Counted from the stretch's first letter, positions 1 to 6,485 are shown. The stretch is 10,470 nucleotides of DNA from a bacterium (GCA_023267475.1 JAHFND010000016.1:1-10470), one strand, 5' to 3'. Numbers and translations: made by a program. Notes: generated from the sequence alone by a model not told the origin.

Positions 1-749
1 TTATCTCCGACACGAGCATGAGCCTTTGTGTCTTCAACTAGACCCCAATCTATTTCACTCTTATGTACAAGACCTTCTACTCCATCAGATAGTTTGATGA
101 ATATACCGAAGTCTACTACTCCTGTTACTGTTCCTTCTACTTCATCTCCTACTAGATAGTTACCGATTGCAACTTCTTTACTTTCCTTTGTAGTACCACC
201 ATCTTTTTCTGAGAAGATAAGTTTTCCTTCCTTTGGAATAGCACTTATGATACTTACAGATACACGCTTACCAATAAGTTTCTTAAGTTCACGTAGGATT
301 TTATCTTTATCTCCATCTTCAATACGAGGGTAATTTTCTTCCTTAAGCTGTGAAGCTGGTAAGAATCCTGACATACCTTGCCAATCGATAATAAGACCAC
401 CTTTGTTTGCGTCTTTAACTACCAAATCCATAACACGCTTATCTTTGATAGCTGCTTCTGCGTCATTCCACATAAGTGCCTGACGAGCTTCCTTGAGAGA
501 TAATTCTACATAACCGTCAGCATTTTCACGCATTACGATTTTTGCAGAGATCGTGTCTCCAATATTTATACGCTTGATGATATCGCGAGCATTCATGAAC
601 TCGATACCATAAATGATTCCAGTTCCTCTATTTCCAAGGTCTACATATAGAGCAGCTTTTTCAATAGCAACAACGACACCTTCAATGATGTCTTCTTCTT
701 TGAAAAATACTGCATCTTTTGCAAACTCTGCTACTTCTGTTGTTGTCAT
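1..749 (-). CDS. rpsA: Ribosomal protein S1, 5' part (runs off the left edge)
   Basis: This reads as 249 codons from ATG at 749 to the window edge with no stop, so the C-terminal part is missing. S1 is the mRNA-binding protein of the small ribosomal subunit. Three S1-type OB folds can be followed: residues about 19-88 (IEGVVVAIEKAALYVDLG, then VELSLKEAR), a more divergent one at about 103-182 (VVKDANKGGLIIDWQGMSGFLPASQL, split here only for naming), and 200-249, the clearest, with VGDEVEGTVTGVVDFGIF followed by GVEGLVHKSEIDW. That third domain is the canonical RNA-binding copy. The start is fixed by the first ATG after the leader and by the acidic MTTTEVAEFAKD N-terminus. The gene is divergent from the MBL-fold gene at 931 and has a leader of about 118 nt, unlike most neighbours. 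Identification is firm; only the length is unknown. Confidence 0.95.
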   Translation of the reverse strand, partial: MTTTEVAEFAKDAVFFKEEDIIEGVVVAIEKAALYVDLGNRGTGIIYGIEFMNARDIIKRINIGDTISAKIVMRENADGYVELSLKEARQALMWNDAEAAIKDKRVMDLVVKDANKGGLIIDWQGMSGFLPASQLKEENYPRIEDGDKDKILRELKKLIGKRVSVSIISAIPKEGKLIFSEKDGGTTKESKEVAIGNYLVGDEVEGTVTGVVDFGIFIKLSDGVEGLVHKSEIDWGLVEDTKAHARVGD

Positions 750-767
750 AAATTTAAAATAAAAATG

Positions 768-847
768 GCCCACACGAAGTGGGCTTCCACATCGGTCTGG
801 GCTCCGTCTACTGATCTGCTTCACATAGTCGGGGATTACGCCAGAAC
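768..847 (-). promoter_or_regulatory. Structured rpsA leader with terminator-like hairpin (candidate attenuator)
   Basis: Read on the minus strand, the leader contains three pairings. A closing helix joins plus-strand 841-847 (CCAGAAC) with 795-800 (GTCTGG), with one bulged base. An inner helix joins 826-832 (TAGTCGG) with 804-810 (CCGTCTA), with one mismatch. A perfect 6-bp hairpin lies at 768-784 (GCCCAC, 5-nt loop, GTGGGC). The last is followed on the minus strand by CATTTTTATTTT, the shape of an intrinsic terminator, ending about 19 nt before the rpsA ATG. A second GCCCA upstream of the hairpin (minus strand, plus 798-802) could compete for the TGGGC arm. Autoregulation of rpsA by S1 is known in E. 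coli; that this leader does it is an inference. It could also be a small RNA terminated just before rpsA. Confidence 0.5.
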
Positions 848-873
848 GTTATCTATTAATTAGAATAGATACA

Positions 874-902
874 ATACTACAAGAAAAAGTGTAATTTAGC
901 AA
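874..902 (-). promoter_or_regulatory. Putative rpsA promoter
   Basis: On the minus strand, TTGCTA (plus 902-897) and TAGTAT (plus 879-874) are separated by 17 bp. Transcription would start near 867, giving a leader of about 118 nt. The -35 box overlaps the -35 box of the divergent promoter for the 931 gene. Confidence 0.45.
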
Positions 903-923
903 ATCCATAATTTGTGTTAGAAT
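895..923 (+). promoter_or_regulatory. Putative promoter of the MBL-fold gene (leaderless)
   Basis: TTTAGC (895-900) and TAGAAT (918-923) are 17 bp apart. The predicted start of transcription falls at about 930-931, on or next to the ATG at 931, so the mRNA would be leaderless. Bases 897-900 are shared with the divergent rpsA -35 box. Confidence 0.5.
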
Positions 924-930
924 ATTTTGC

Positions 931-1566
931 ATGATCATAACTTATTTTGGGCGAGAGCATTTTAAATTAACAGTTGGGGATTTGGTTGTGGCTGTTAATC
1001 CTGTTTCGAAGGAAGGACGTGGGAAAGTCGCGAAATATGGCGCAGATATCACTCTAGTTACTACAAATCATCCTGACTATAATGGCGTAGAACAGACAGA
1101 ACATGGAGAAAAAGTTCCTTTTGTCGTGCGTGGTGGTGGAGAATTCGAAGTGAAAGATATTTTTATAAAAGGGTTTAATACTGTCACAAAATTACTTGAT
1201 GGTAAAAAAGAAAAAGAATATCAAAATACAAGTTATGTACTTACATTAGATGGTATTCGTATTACATTTTTAGGAGCTTTATCTGTAATGCTTGCTCCAG
1301 AACACAAAGAAATAATTGATGAGACAGATGTATTGTTTATTCCAGTAGGAGAGGACGGATTTTTACTTAATGCGTATGATGCGCACAAGCTCGCCGTATC
1401 ACTTGAATCAAAACTAGTAATTCCAATGGATTACAATGAAAAGTCACTTCCAATTTTCTTGAAAGAATCAGGTGCTGAAAAAGTAGAACCTGTAGAAAAA
1501 CTTACAATCAAAAAGAAAGATATAGATAGCAAACTTGGTGAAATCATTTTATTTCATGAGATGTAA
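931..1566 (+). CDS. MBL-fold (UlaG-like) protein with degenerate metal site
   Basis: The 211-residue protein has the layout of the short UlaG-like/Lactamase_B_3 branch of the metallo-beta-lactamase fold: an N-terminal beta strand start (MIITYFG), GGGEFEV at 68-74 where the family has GPGEYEV, the ITFLGAL strand at 111-117, and KLVIPMDY at 161-168. The metal ligands are largely gone. The HxHxDH motif is T45-N-H47-P-D49-Y50; the GDLG aspartate is Ala116; the IPMHY histidine is Asp167. Only His47 and Asp49 of the usual set remain. It is therefore probably non-catalytic, perhaps a binding or scaffold protein. My recollection is that related Parcubacteria proteins show a similar NHPD and LGAL pattern, which would make this a family trait. 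No signal peptide is visible, so it is likely cytoplasmic. The ATG is placed directly at the predicted transcription start. Confidence 0.8.
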   Translation: MIITYFGREHFKLTVGDLVVAVNPVSKEGRGKVAKYGADITLVTTNHPDYNGVEQTEHGEKVPFVVRGGGEFEVKDIFIKGFNTVTKLLDGKKEKEYQNTSYVLTLDGIRITFLGALSVMLAPEHKEIIDETDVLFIPVGEDGFLLNAYDAHKLAVSLESKLVIPMDYNEKSLPIFLKESGAEKVEPVEKLTIKKKDIDSKLGEIILFHEM

Positions 1567-1578
1567 TATCTAGTGTTA

Positions 1579-1584
1579 TATACT
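1579..1584 (+). promoter_or_regulatory. -10 box of the 1592 gene (leaderless)
   Basis: TATACT lies exactly 7 nt before the ATG at 1592, the same geometry as at 931, 5482 (minus) and 6561. An ACTAGTAA motif overlaps it at 1582-1589. No convincing -35 box is visible at 16-18 bp. Confidence 0.4.
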
Positions 1585-1591
1585 AGTAATA

Positions 1592-1909
1592 ATGAAAAGA
1601 TTCTTTAAGTTAAAGCACTACTTAGCCTTCCTTCGCCGACAGCCGACACACATTCAGCATCTCTATGCTTTCATATTTGCAGGCACCATTACTTCGTTAC
1701 TAGCCGGATTTATTTTGTATACAGATTATGGATTTTGGCATGAAAGATATGTTAGTACAGAAGAAGTAGCGACGACAACTGAGGTGATATCTCCAGAATC
1801 GCCGACAGAAATGTTATCTAATTTATTTAATGATGCACGTACTCAGTTTAAGAGTATAGGCAAAGATGGGACTACATTATTGGAAGGAAAAGACAGTTTC
1901 AAGAGGTAG
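1592..1909 (+). CDS. Small single-span membrane protein, function unknown
   Basis: This 105-residue protein is not recognised. It has a strongly basic N-terminus (MKRFFKLKHYLAFLRRQ), one hydrophobic segment at about 22-44 (LYAFIFAGTITSLLAGFILY), and then a polar tail rich in Thr, Glu and Ser (EEVATTTEVISPESPTE) that ends in basic residues. Positive residues before the helix predict the N-terminus inside and the tail outside the membrane. There is no lipobox, no clear cleavage site and no sorting motif. It lies 25 nt after the MBL-fold gene and 51 nt before gyrA, and has its own -10 box right before the ATG. The stop codon (TAG, 1907-1909) overlaps the putative gyrA -35 region. It could be an anchor or assembly factor, but nothing in the sequence shows a job. 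Confidence 0.75.
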   Translation: MKRFFKLKHYLAFLRRQPTHIQHLYAFIFAGTITSLLAGFILYTDYGFWHERYVSTEEVATTTEVISPESPTEMLSNLFNDARTQFKSIGKDGTTLLEGKDSFKR

Positions 1910-1935
1910 CAAAACATAACGTTTTATGCTATAAT
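1907..1935 (+). promoter_or_regulatory. gyrA promoter with extended -10
   Basis: TGCTATAAT (1927-1935) is a consensus extended -10. A poor -35 (TAGCAA, 1907-1912) sits 17 bp upstream and overlaps the stop codon of the preceding gene. Transcription would start near 1942, leaving a leader of about 19 nt with no Shine-Dalgarno sequence before the ATG at 1961. Confidence 0.6.
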
Positions 1936-1960
1936 TAAAAGATAATTACCCCTAATTTCT

Positions 1961-4435
1961 ATGGCAAAAAAGTCCGCTCCAAAAGAAGAATCAGGATCAC
2001 CTGTAGTAGTGCATTCTGCGCATCGTAACGTACACATTGCAGAAGAAATGCGTACCGCATATTTGGATTATGCGATGAGTGTTATTACTGCGCGCGCACT
2101 TCCGGATGCGAGAGATGGATTAAAACCAGTGCACCGAAGAATACTGTATGCGATGAATAGTATGGGGCTAACTCCAGGGGCCAAGTTTCGTAAATCTGCG
2201 ACAATCGTAGGAGAAGTACTTGGTAACTATCACCCACATGGGGACGCATCAGTGTATGATGCGATGGTAAAGAGTGCGCAAGATTTCTCATATCGTTATC
2301 CTCTCGTAATGGGGCAAGGAAACTTCGGCTCAATAGATGGAGATGGAGCAGCGGCGTACCGTTATACAGAAGCGAAGATGTCAAAGATATCTACAGAACT
2401 CATGCGTGACATTGAGAAAGAGACAGTGCGCATGGTGCCGAATTATGATGGAACAAAAAAGGAACCACACGTTCTTCCGACTGCAGTGCCAAACCTTCTA
2501 TTAAATGGAACACTCGGTATCGCTGTAGGTATGGCGACAAATATTCCTCCACACAATCTTCGTGAAGTGATTGATGCGACTACTCACTTAATAGATAATC
2601 CTCATGCAACTACAGAAGACCTTTGTGAATTCGTACAAGGCCCTGATTTCCCACTTGGTGGAGTAGCTTTTGGTCAGTCTGATATTCGTGCTGCGTATGC
2701 TACAGGTCGCGGAGGAGTAGTGGTGCGAGGTGAGGCAGAAATTAGTGAGACAAAAAATGGAATGTTCCAGATTATTATCACATCACTCCCATTTCGTGTT
2801 ATTAAAAGTAATTTGATTGAAAATATTGCAGATCTTGTACGTGAGAAGAAGATTGACGGAATAAAAGGACTTCGTGATGAATCTACAAAAGATATTCGTG
2901 TCGTGATTGATCTAAAATCTGGTGCGCAACCACAAAAGGTATTAAATTATTTATATAAACACACAGAACTCGAAAGTACTTTCCATTACAACGTGGTGGC
3001 ACTAGTTGATGGTGTACCTCAAACTCTTGCACTTAAAGGTGCGCTTGAATCATTCGTGGGTCACAGAAAAGAAGTGGTACGACTACGCACAGAATATGAC
3101 TTACGTCGCGCACTTGATAAAGAACACATCTTGCTTGGTCTTAAAAAAGCACTCGATCATATAGATGAAATCATTCAGACAATAAAGAAATCAAAAGACA
3201 CACCGGACGCACACGCACAACTTGTGAAGAAGTTTAAGTTCTCTGACATCCAAGCAACAGCGATTCTCGAAATGAAACTTCAGCGTCTAGCTGGACTTGA
3301 AAGAAAGAAAATTGAAGATGAATTAAAAACTGTACAAGCACTCATAGCAGAATTAAAACTTATTCTTGCTTCAGAAAAGAAGATGCTTTCAATAATCAAG
3401 CAAGAACTTGTAGATATTAAAGAAAAGTATGGTGATGATAGACGTACAAAAATCGTAAAACATAAAGCTAAGGAGTTTAATCCAGAAGATTTAATTGCGG
3501 ATCGTGAAGAAGTACTTGTGTATACGTCCGGTGGATATGTGAAGCGTACTGATCCTGCAGAATTCCGTACACAAAAGCGTGGAGGAGTGGGAGTAGTGGA
3601 CTTAAGTACAAAAGAAGAAGACTTCATCACAATGTCACTTACTACATCTACTCACAGTGATTTACTATTCTTTACTGACAAAGGAAAAGCATATCAAATA
3701 AAGATGTATGACATGCCAGAAGGCAAGCGTGCGACTCGTGGAAAGAGTATTATGAATTTCCTTCAATTAACTGATGGAGAAAAAGTGACTTCTATCTTGC
3801 CAATGCCAAAAGACATAAAAGAAATGAAAGGTGTATCACTTATGATGATTACAAAGAATGGAACAGTGAAGAAATCAGCTGCTGATTCATTCAAGGAAGT
3901 GCGTCGTAGTGGGCTTATCTCTATTCGTTTAGAAGAAGGAGATGAATTACTCGCAGCATTGTTCGTCCAAGGAGGAGATAATGTAATTCTTACAACACAA
4001 AATGGTCAATCTATCCGTTTTAATCATGATGATGTTCGTGAGATGGGACGTACTGCAGCAGGGGTGATTGGTATGAAGTTAGATAAGGGCGATTCAATCG
4101 TGGCGGCAGATAAAATACCTGAAGGCACAAAGGGTGCAGAGTTACTCGTAGTGACGGCAAACGGTTATGGAAAGAAAACCAAACTTTCTGAATACAAGAC
4201 ACAACACCGAGGTGGAAGTGGTATTAAGACAGTGAAGGTTACAGAAAAAACAGGAAAACTAATCGTGGCGCGCGTGGTAACAAGTGAGAATGAAGAATTA
4301 CTTGCAGTGTCAAAAGAATCACAAGTGATTCGTACCGAACTTAATTCGATTCCGACTTTAGGAAGAGATACACAAGGGGTGAGAGTTATGAAGTTGCGAG
4401 AAAAGGATTCTGTTGCTTCGTTTAACTTACTGTAA
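1961..4435 (+). CDS. gyrA: DNA gyrase subunit A
   Basis: GyrA is the DNA-cleaving subunit of the A2B2 gyrase that adds negative supercoils. The 824-residue product is full length. It shows the N-terminal winged-helix/DNA-breakage region (about 30-370) with HPHGDASVYD at 91-100, GQGNFGSIDGDGAA at 118-131, and the catalytic Arg134-Tyr135 in YRYTEAKM. A long helical coiled-coil and C-gate region follows at about 370-505. A C-terminal beta-pinwheel has the GyrA box Q538-KRGGVG-G544 (QRRGGKG in E. coli) and repeated strands ending YKTQHRGGSGIKTVKV. The GyrA box marks it as gyrase rather than ParC. The position of E. coli Ser83 is Ala96 here. No acidic C-terminal tail like that of E. coli is present. 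gyrB is not in the window. The ATG at 1961 follows an extended -10 promoter, and the first 20 or so residues look like a disordered extension. Confidence 0.97.
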   Translation: MAKKSAPKEESGSPVVVHSAHRNVHIAEEMRTAYLDYAMSVITARALPDARDGLKPVHRRILYAMNSMGLTPGAKFRKSATIVGEVLGNYHPHGDASVYDAMVKSAQDFSYRYPLVMGQGNFGSIDGDGAAAYRYTEAKMSKISTELMRDIEKETVRMVPNYDGTKKEPHVLPTAVPNLLLNGTLGIAVGMATNIPPHNLREVIDATTHLIDNPHATTEDLCEFVQGPDFPLGGVAFGQSDIRAAYATGRGGVVVRGEAEISETKNGMFQIIITSLPFRVIKSNLIENIADLVREKKIDGIKGLRDESTKDIRVVIDLKSGAQPQKVLNYLYKHTELESTFHYNVVALVDGVPQTLALKGALESFVGHRKEVVRLRTEYDLRRALDKEHILLGLKKALDHIDEIIQTIKKSKDTPDAHAQLVKKFKFSDIQATAILEMKLQRLAGLERKKIEDELKTVQALIAELKLILASEKKMLSIIKQELVDIKEKYGDDRRTKIVKHKAKEFNPEDLIADREEVLVYTSGGYVKRTDPAEFRTQKRGGVGVVDLSTKEEDFITMSLTTSTHSDLLFFTDKGKAYQIKMYDMPEGKRATRGKSIMNFLQLTDGEKVTSILPMPKDIKEMKGVSLMMITKNGTVKKSAADSFKEVRRSGLISIRLEEGDELLAALFVQGGDNVILTTQNGQSIRFNHDDVREMGRTAAGVIGMKLDKGDSIVAADKIPEGTKGAELLVVTANGYGKKTKLSEYKTQHRGGSGIKTVKVTEKTGKLIVARVVTSENEELLAVSKESQVIRTELNSIPTLGRDTQGVRVMKLREKDSVASFNLL

Positions 4436-4436
4436 G

Positions 4437-4553
4437 AAAGTCATAAATTGCGAATCTACTTTGTCGCTACGAAATTTTCTCTTTCAACGTAGGACTACTA
4501 CGTCTCACTCGAAAATTTCTATGCTTCGCGTATCTTCATCAATTTCTGACTTT
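4437..4553. repeat. Nested palindrome between converging genes (candidate bidirectional terminator)
   Basis: Three pairs of arms share one centre. The outer pair is AAAGTCA-T-AAATTG (4437-4450) with CAATTT-C-TGACTTT (4540-4553), 13 of 14 paired. The middle pair is GAAATTTTC (4471-4479) with GAAAATTTC (4511-4519), 9 of 9. The inner pair is ACGTAG (4487-4492) with CTACGT (4498-4503) around a 5-nt loop. Twenty unpaired bases on each side separate outer from middle arms, so the spacing is symmetrical. It starts 2 nt after the gyrA stop and its last base is the first base of the stop codon of the minus-strand gene. It fills the whole 117-base intergenic space. Likely a two-way terminator or a repeat-family element. 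Confidence 0.65.
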
Positions 4554-5482
4554 TAGATTTTATCTATAATATTTTGCAAAAAGTTTTTGAGGTTGATTTT
4601 TATTTTTTGAGTAAAAGATTTTTTATTATCATTATTTAATCTTGTTGTAGTTGATACTTCCATAGCGAAATTTACTGGTTTTGGTTTTAATTCAGAAACA
4701 AAAGATTTTAGGACTGGCCTCTCGGTGGATTTTACTTTGTTAGTGAGTTTTTGCTCTGGCTCTAAGTTCTTTGTTGATTCCGTACTAGTAGGGTTAGAAA
4801 AATTTTGCTGAGGGACAGAAGGGGATTCCGCCACTTTAATGGATAAGTATTTTGTGACTTTTCCAGTAGGGGAAGAGATTGTAAAAGTCAACGGGAAAGT
4901 TCCTGTTTGTGTAGGAGTGCCAAAAAAAGTTAGTAGTAAAGCCCCTCTTTTCACAGCTGGGTTGGTTAAGTTAGGTACATCATCTTGCGTCGTAAAAATA
5001 CCCGGTGGGTTACACAGACAATAAAGTTCTGGTTTTGTGCCAGAGTACAAAATTTGGACTTTTCCTTTGTATGGTTTGTTGATTATACCGATAGGTAGGT
5101 CTGATGGTAAATCTGCACTTAAGTCATATCCTCCATCATCAACAACAAGGTCGATTTGTTTAGTAAGAATTGCCCCATAGTTGTCAGTTAGTAAAAGTGT
5201 CAATTTATACGCTCCAGGGTAGACAGGGGTTCCTTCAATTTTTACGTAATCTACTCCATTTTTTCCAAAATATATTTTACCCAAACTAAGCCCTTGAGGT
5301 AGCTGATTCCCTGTTAATGAAACGCTAGGGATGTTGTCCCCACTATATATGAAGTTTATTGTTGTTTCATAAGGCGTCATAGAAACAGCAGACGGTAAAG
5401 AAGTAAAGTCTAGCAACTGAAAACTACCTAAAGCAAAAGAAGTGGTAGGTACTAAAAATAATAAACATATTAGTTTTTTCAT
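4553..5482 (-). CDS. Secreted protein with two He_PIG-like Ig domains
   Basis: The 309-residue protein begins with a signal peptide (MKKLICLLFLVPTTSFALG, cleavage probably after the Ala-Leu-Gly region near 17-19). Two Ig-like modules follow. Module 1, about 30-115, has LPQGLSL at 61-67, IEGTPVYPGAYKLTLLLTD at 82-100 and a closing QIDLVVD. Module 2, about 128-217, has FFGTPTQTGTFPLTFTI at 186-202 and YLSIKVAE. The GTP-x-x-x-G-(T/A)-(F/Y) signature is that of putative Ig domains of the He_PIG type (PF05345), usually found in surface proteins. A YCLC pair (155-157) sits in module 2. From about 218 the chain is low-complexity, rich in Ser, Thr, Pro and Lys, and ends in a basic, Asn-rich tail. No LPXTG-type anchor or C-terminal helix is seen. 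Role is likely surface or extracellular binding; the ligand is unknown. It has its own predicted leaderless promoter. Confidence 0.75.
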   Translation of the reverse strand: MKKLICLLFLVPTTSFALGSFQLLDFTSLPSAVSMTPYETTINFIYSGDNIPSVSLTGNQLPQGLSLGKIYFGKNGVDYVKIEGTPVYPGAYKLTLLLTDNYGAILTKQIDLVVDDGGYDLSADLPSDLPIGIINKPYKGKVQILYSGTKPELYCLCNPPGIFTTQDDVPNLTNPAVKRGALLLTFFGTPTQTGTFPLTFTISSPTGKVTKYLSIKVAESPSVPQQNFSNPTSTESTKNLEPEQKLTNKVKSTERPVLKSFVSELKPKPVNFAMEVSTTTRLNNDNKKSFTQKIKINLKNFLQNIIDKI

Positions 5483-5489
5483 AATATAA

Positions 5490-5518
5490 AGTTTATCACG
5501 GATAATTGAGGGTGTTTA
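5490..5518 (-). promoter_or_regulatory. Putative promoter of the Ig-domain protein (leaderless)
   Basis: On the minus strand, TAAACA (plus 5518-5513) and TAAACT (plus 5495-5490) are 17 bp apart. The -10 box ends 7 nt before the ATG at 5482, so transcription should start at or within a base or two of the start codon. Confidence 0.5.
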
Positions 5519-5527
5519 TTTTGTAGT

Positions 5528-5560
5528 CCACTAGTAACTAGCAACTAGTAACTATATACT
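5528..5560 (+). promoter_or_regulatory. Tandem ACTAGTAACTA promoter module upstream of the methyltransferase
   Basis: ACTAGTAACTA occurs at 5530-5540 and again at 5544-5554, a 14-bp period. TATACT (5555-5560) directly follows the second copy and ends 6 nt before the ATG at 5567. A poor -35 (TAGTAA, 5532-5537) lies inside the first copy, 17 bp from the -10. The whole module is nearly repeated at 6521-6553. Confidence 0.6.
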
Positions 5561-5566
5561 GTATAC

Positions 5567-6088
5567 ATGTTTCTCACTCCAGAACACTTGGTCAAAGAAT
5601 TGTATTTAAAAGCAGGCGATAGGGCTGCGGATATTGGTTGTGGTACTGGTGTGTACACTATTGCTCTTGCTGAAGAAGTTGGAGATGTCGGACAAGTATA
5701 TGCAGTGGATGTGCACCGAGATATTTTGCACACTCTCGCAGACACTTTGGAAAAGCGAAAGATAATGAATGTGGAAATACTTTGGGCAGATATTGAAAAG
5801 GGGATTCCTATAGATGCATATTCATTAGACGCTGTTGTTATTTCAAATGTACTCTTCCAACTTGAAGATATAGATGCAATGCTATCTCATGTTGCAAAAC
5901 TTTTAAAACCAGAAGGGCAGTTACTAGTTGTAGAGTGGAGTGCATCTCACGGAGGAATTGGTCCGCATACAGATCATGTTGTAGAAGAGTCACGTGCAGA
6001 GTCTTTGGTACAAAAACACGGGTTTAGAATTACAAAACATTTACCCGCTGGGGATTACCATTACGCGTTTATAGCACTTTCAATGTAG
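5567..6088 (+). CDS. Class I SAM-dependent methyltransferase
   Basis: The 173-residue protein is a compact Rossmann-fold methyltransferase. Motif I, D22-IGCGTG-V, binds S-adenosylmethionine after the leading strand RAADIGCG. The acidic end of strand 2 is VYAVDVH (44-50), where Asp48 should bind the ribose. ILWADIE (about 70-76) follows, then LDAVVISNVLFQLED as strand 4. LKPEGQLLVVEW is the post-motif strand, and the chain ends in a short DYHYAFIAL strand. This ordering fits the UbiE/Methyltransf_11 or _25 type. SASHGGIGPHTDHVV (about 124-138) may form the substrate lid. The substrate cannot be told. No TM segment or signal peptide is present. The ATG at 5567 coincides with the expected transcription start. 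It is followed by a noncoding region and shares no operon with the next gene. Confidence 0.88.
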   Translation: MFLTPEHLVKELYLKAGDRAADIGCGTGVYTIALAEEVGDVGQVYAVDVHRDILHTLADTLEKRKIMNVEILWADIEKGIPIDAYSLDAVVISNVLFQLEDIDAMLSHVAKLLKPEGQLLVVEWSASHGGIGPHTDHVVEESRAESLVQKHGFRITKHLPAGDYHYAFIALSM

Positions 6089-6098
6089 TCTTCTATAA

Positions 6099-6117
6099 AA
6101 CCCTTATTTTATGGGTT
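6099..6117 (+). terminator. Weak hairpin after the methyltransferase gene
   Basis: AACCC (6099-6103) can pair with GGGTT (6113-6117) around a 9-nt AT-rich loop, followed by ATTTGTGG. The stem is short and the T-run poor, so termination here is only possible. It sits 10 nt after the stop codon and 10 nt before the -35 box of the RNA gene. Confidence 0.3.
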
Positions 6118-6127
6118 ATTTGTGGTA

Positions 6128-6156
6128 TTGACAAATGTAGAGGACTCTGCTATACT
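6128..6156 (+). promoter_or_regulatory. Near-consensus promoter of the structured RNA
   Basis: TTGACA (6128-6133) is a perfect -35, with 17 bp to TATACT (6151-6156), one base from consensus at -10. Transcription should start at about 6163-6165. No start codon with a sensible reading frame follows. This is the best sigma-70-type promoter in the window. Confidence 0.75.
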
Positions 6157-6163
6157 GTATTTC

Positions 6164-6469
6164 AGTAGGGCAGATTTGAAATGTATATGTGTACAGAGAT
6201 TGGCCGAATCGCTTGAACGGGCGTTGGTCGATGCATTGTGTATCCCTCAGTACGCAAAAGATTTGGTTTCTCTCGTCTTGGAGCCAAGTGAGTAACAGTT
6301 CAGATCTGATAGAAAGACGGCGAAGGTTGGAAGTTAATTTCTGAAGTTTGTAATACTTTTTCAAAGTTGGTAGCAATTCGAGGGTAAGCGAAAAGAGTTT
6401 GCCGTCCTCTCTAACACTAACGGCACCCAATGGCAGTCAACGCGCGTTCACGCACGGCTGCCATTTTTT
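6164..6469 (+). ncRNA. Candidate structured noncoding RNA, about 300 nt, family not recognised
   Basis: The interval runs from a near-consensus promoter to an intrinsic terminator and has no plausible plus-strand gene. Several helices can be drawn by eye. TGTGTAC (6188-6194) pairs with GTACGCA (6250-6256). Nested inside, ATTGGCC (6199-6205) pairs with GGTCGAT (6226-6232) using two G-U pairs. TTGGTTTC (6263-6270) pairs with GGAGCCAA (6280-6287). A long-range GACGGC (6316-6321) pairs with GCCGTC (6401-6406), enclosing about 80 nt. The 5' GGCAG (6169-6173) could also compete for the terminator's CTGCC arm. I looked for hallmarks of RNase P RNA (GAGGAAAGTCC, ACAGAA near the 3' end), tmRNA (tRNA-like ends, tag frame) and SRP RNA (GGTCAGG / GGAAGCAGCC) and did not see them. 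It could be a highly divergent member of one of these, a 6S-like RNA, or something new. Confidence 0.6.
6430..6469 (+). terminator. Intrinsic terminator of the structured RNA
   Basis: ATGGCAG (6430-6436) pairs perfectly with CTGCCAT (6458-6464), and the last base of the stem opens a run of six T (6464-6469). Inside, GCG (6444-6446) and CGC (6451-6453) close a TTCA loop. This is a textbook Rho-independent terminator. Confidence 0.85.
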
Positions 6470-6485
6470 ATTTGTATAATTTATA

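Noticed and set aside
4839..5024. Plus-strand open frame inside the Ig-domain gene
   Set aside because: It is antisense to a gene with a signal peptide and clear domains, is short and has no initiation signals.
6116..6430. Open frame of 104 codons on the minus strand across the RNA region
   Set aside because: It lies antisense to the promoter-terminator unit, its translation has no domain or signal features, and it has no ribosome site or promoter. The plus-strand RNA explains the region better.
6164..6469. RNase P RNA, tmRNA or SRP RNA as the identity of the structured RNA
   Set aside because: The conserved core motifs of each were looked for and not seen. ACAGAG at 6193-6198 recalls RNase P but is at the wrong end, and there are no tRNA-like ends.
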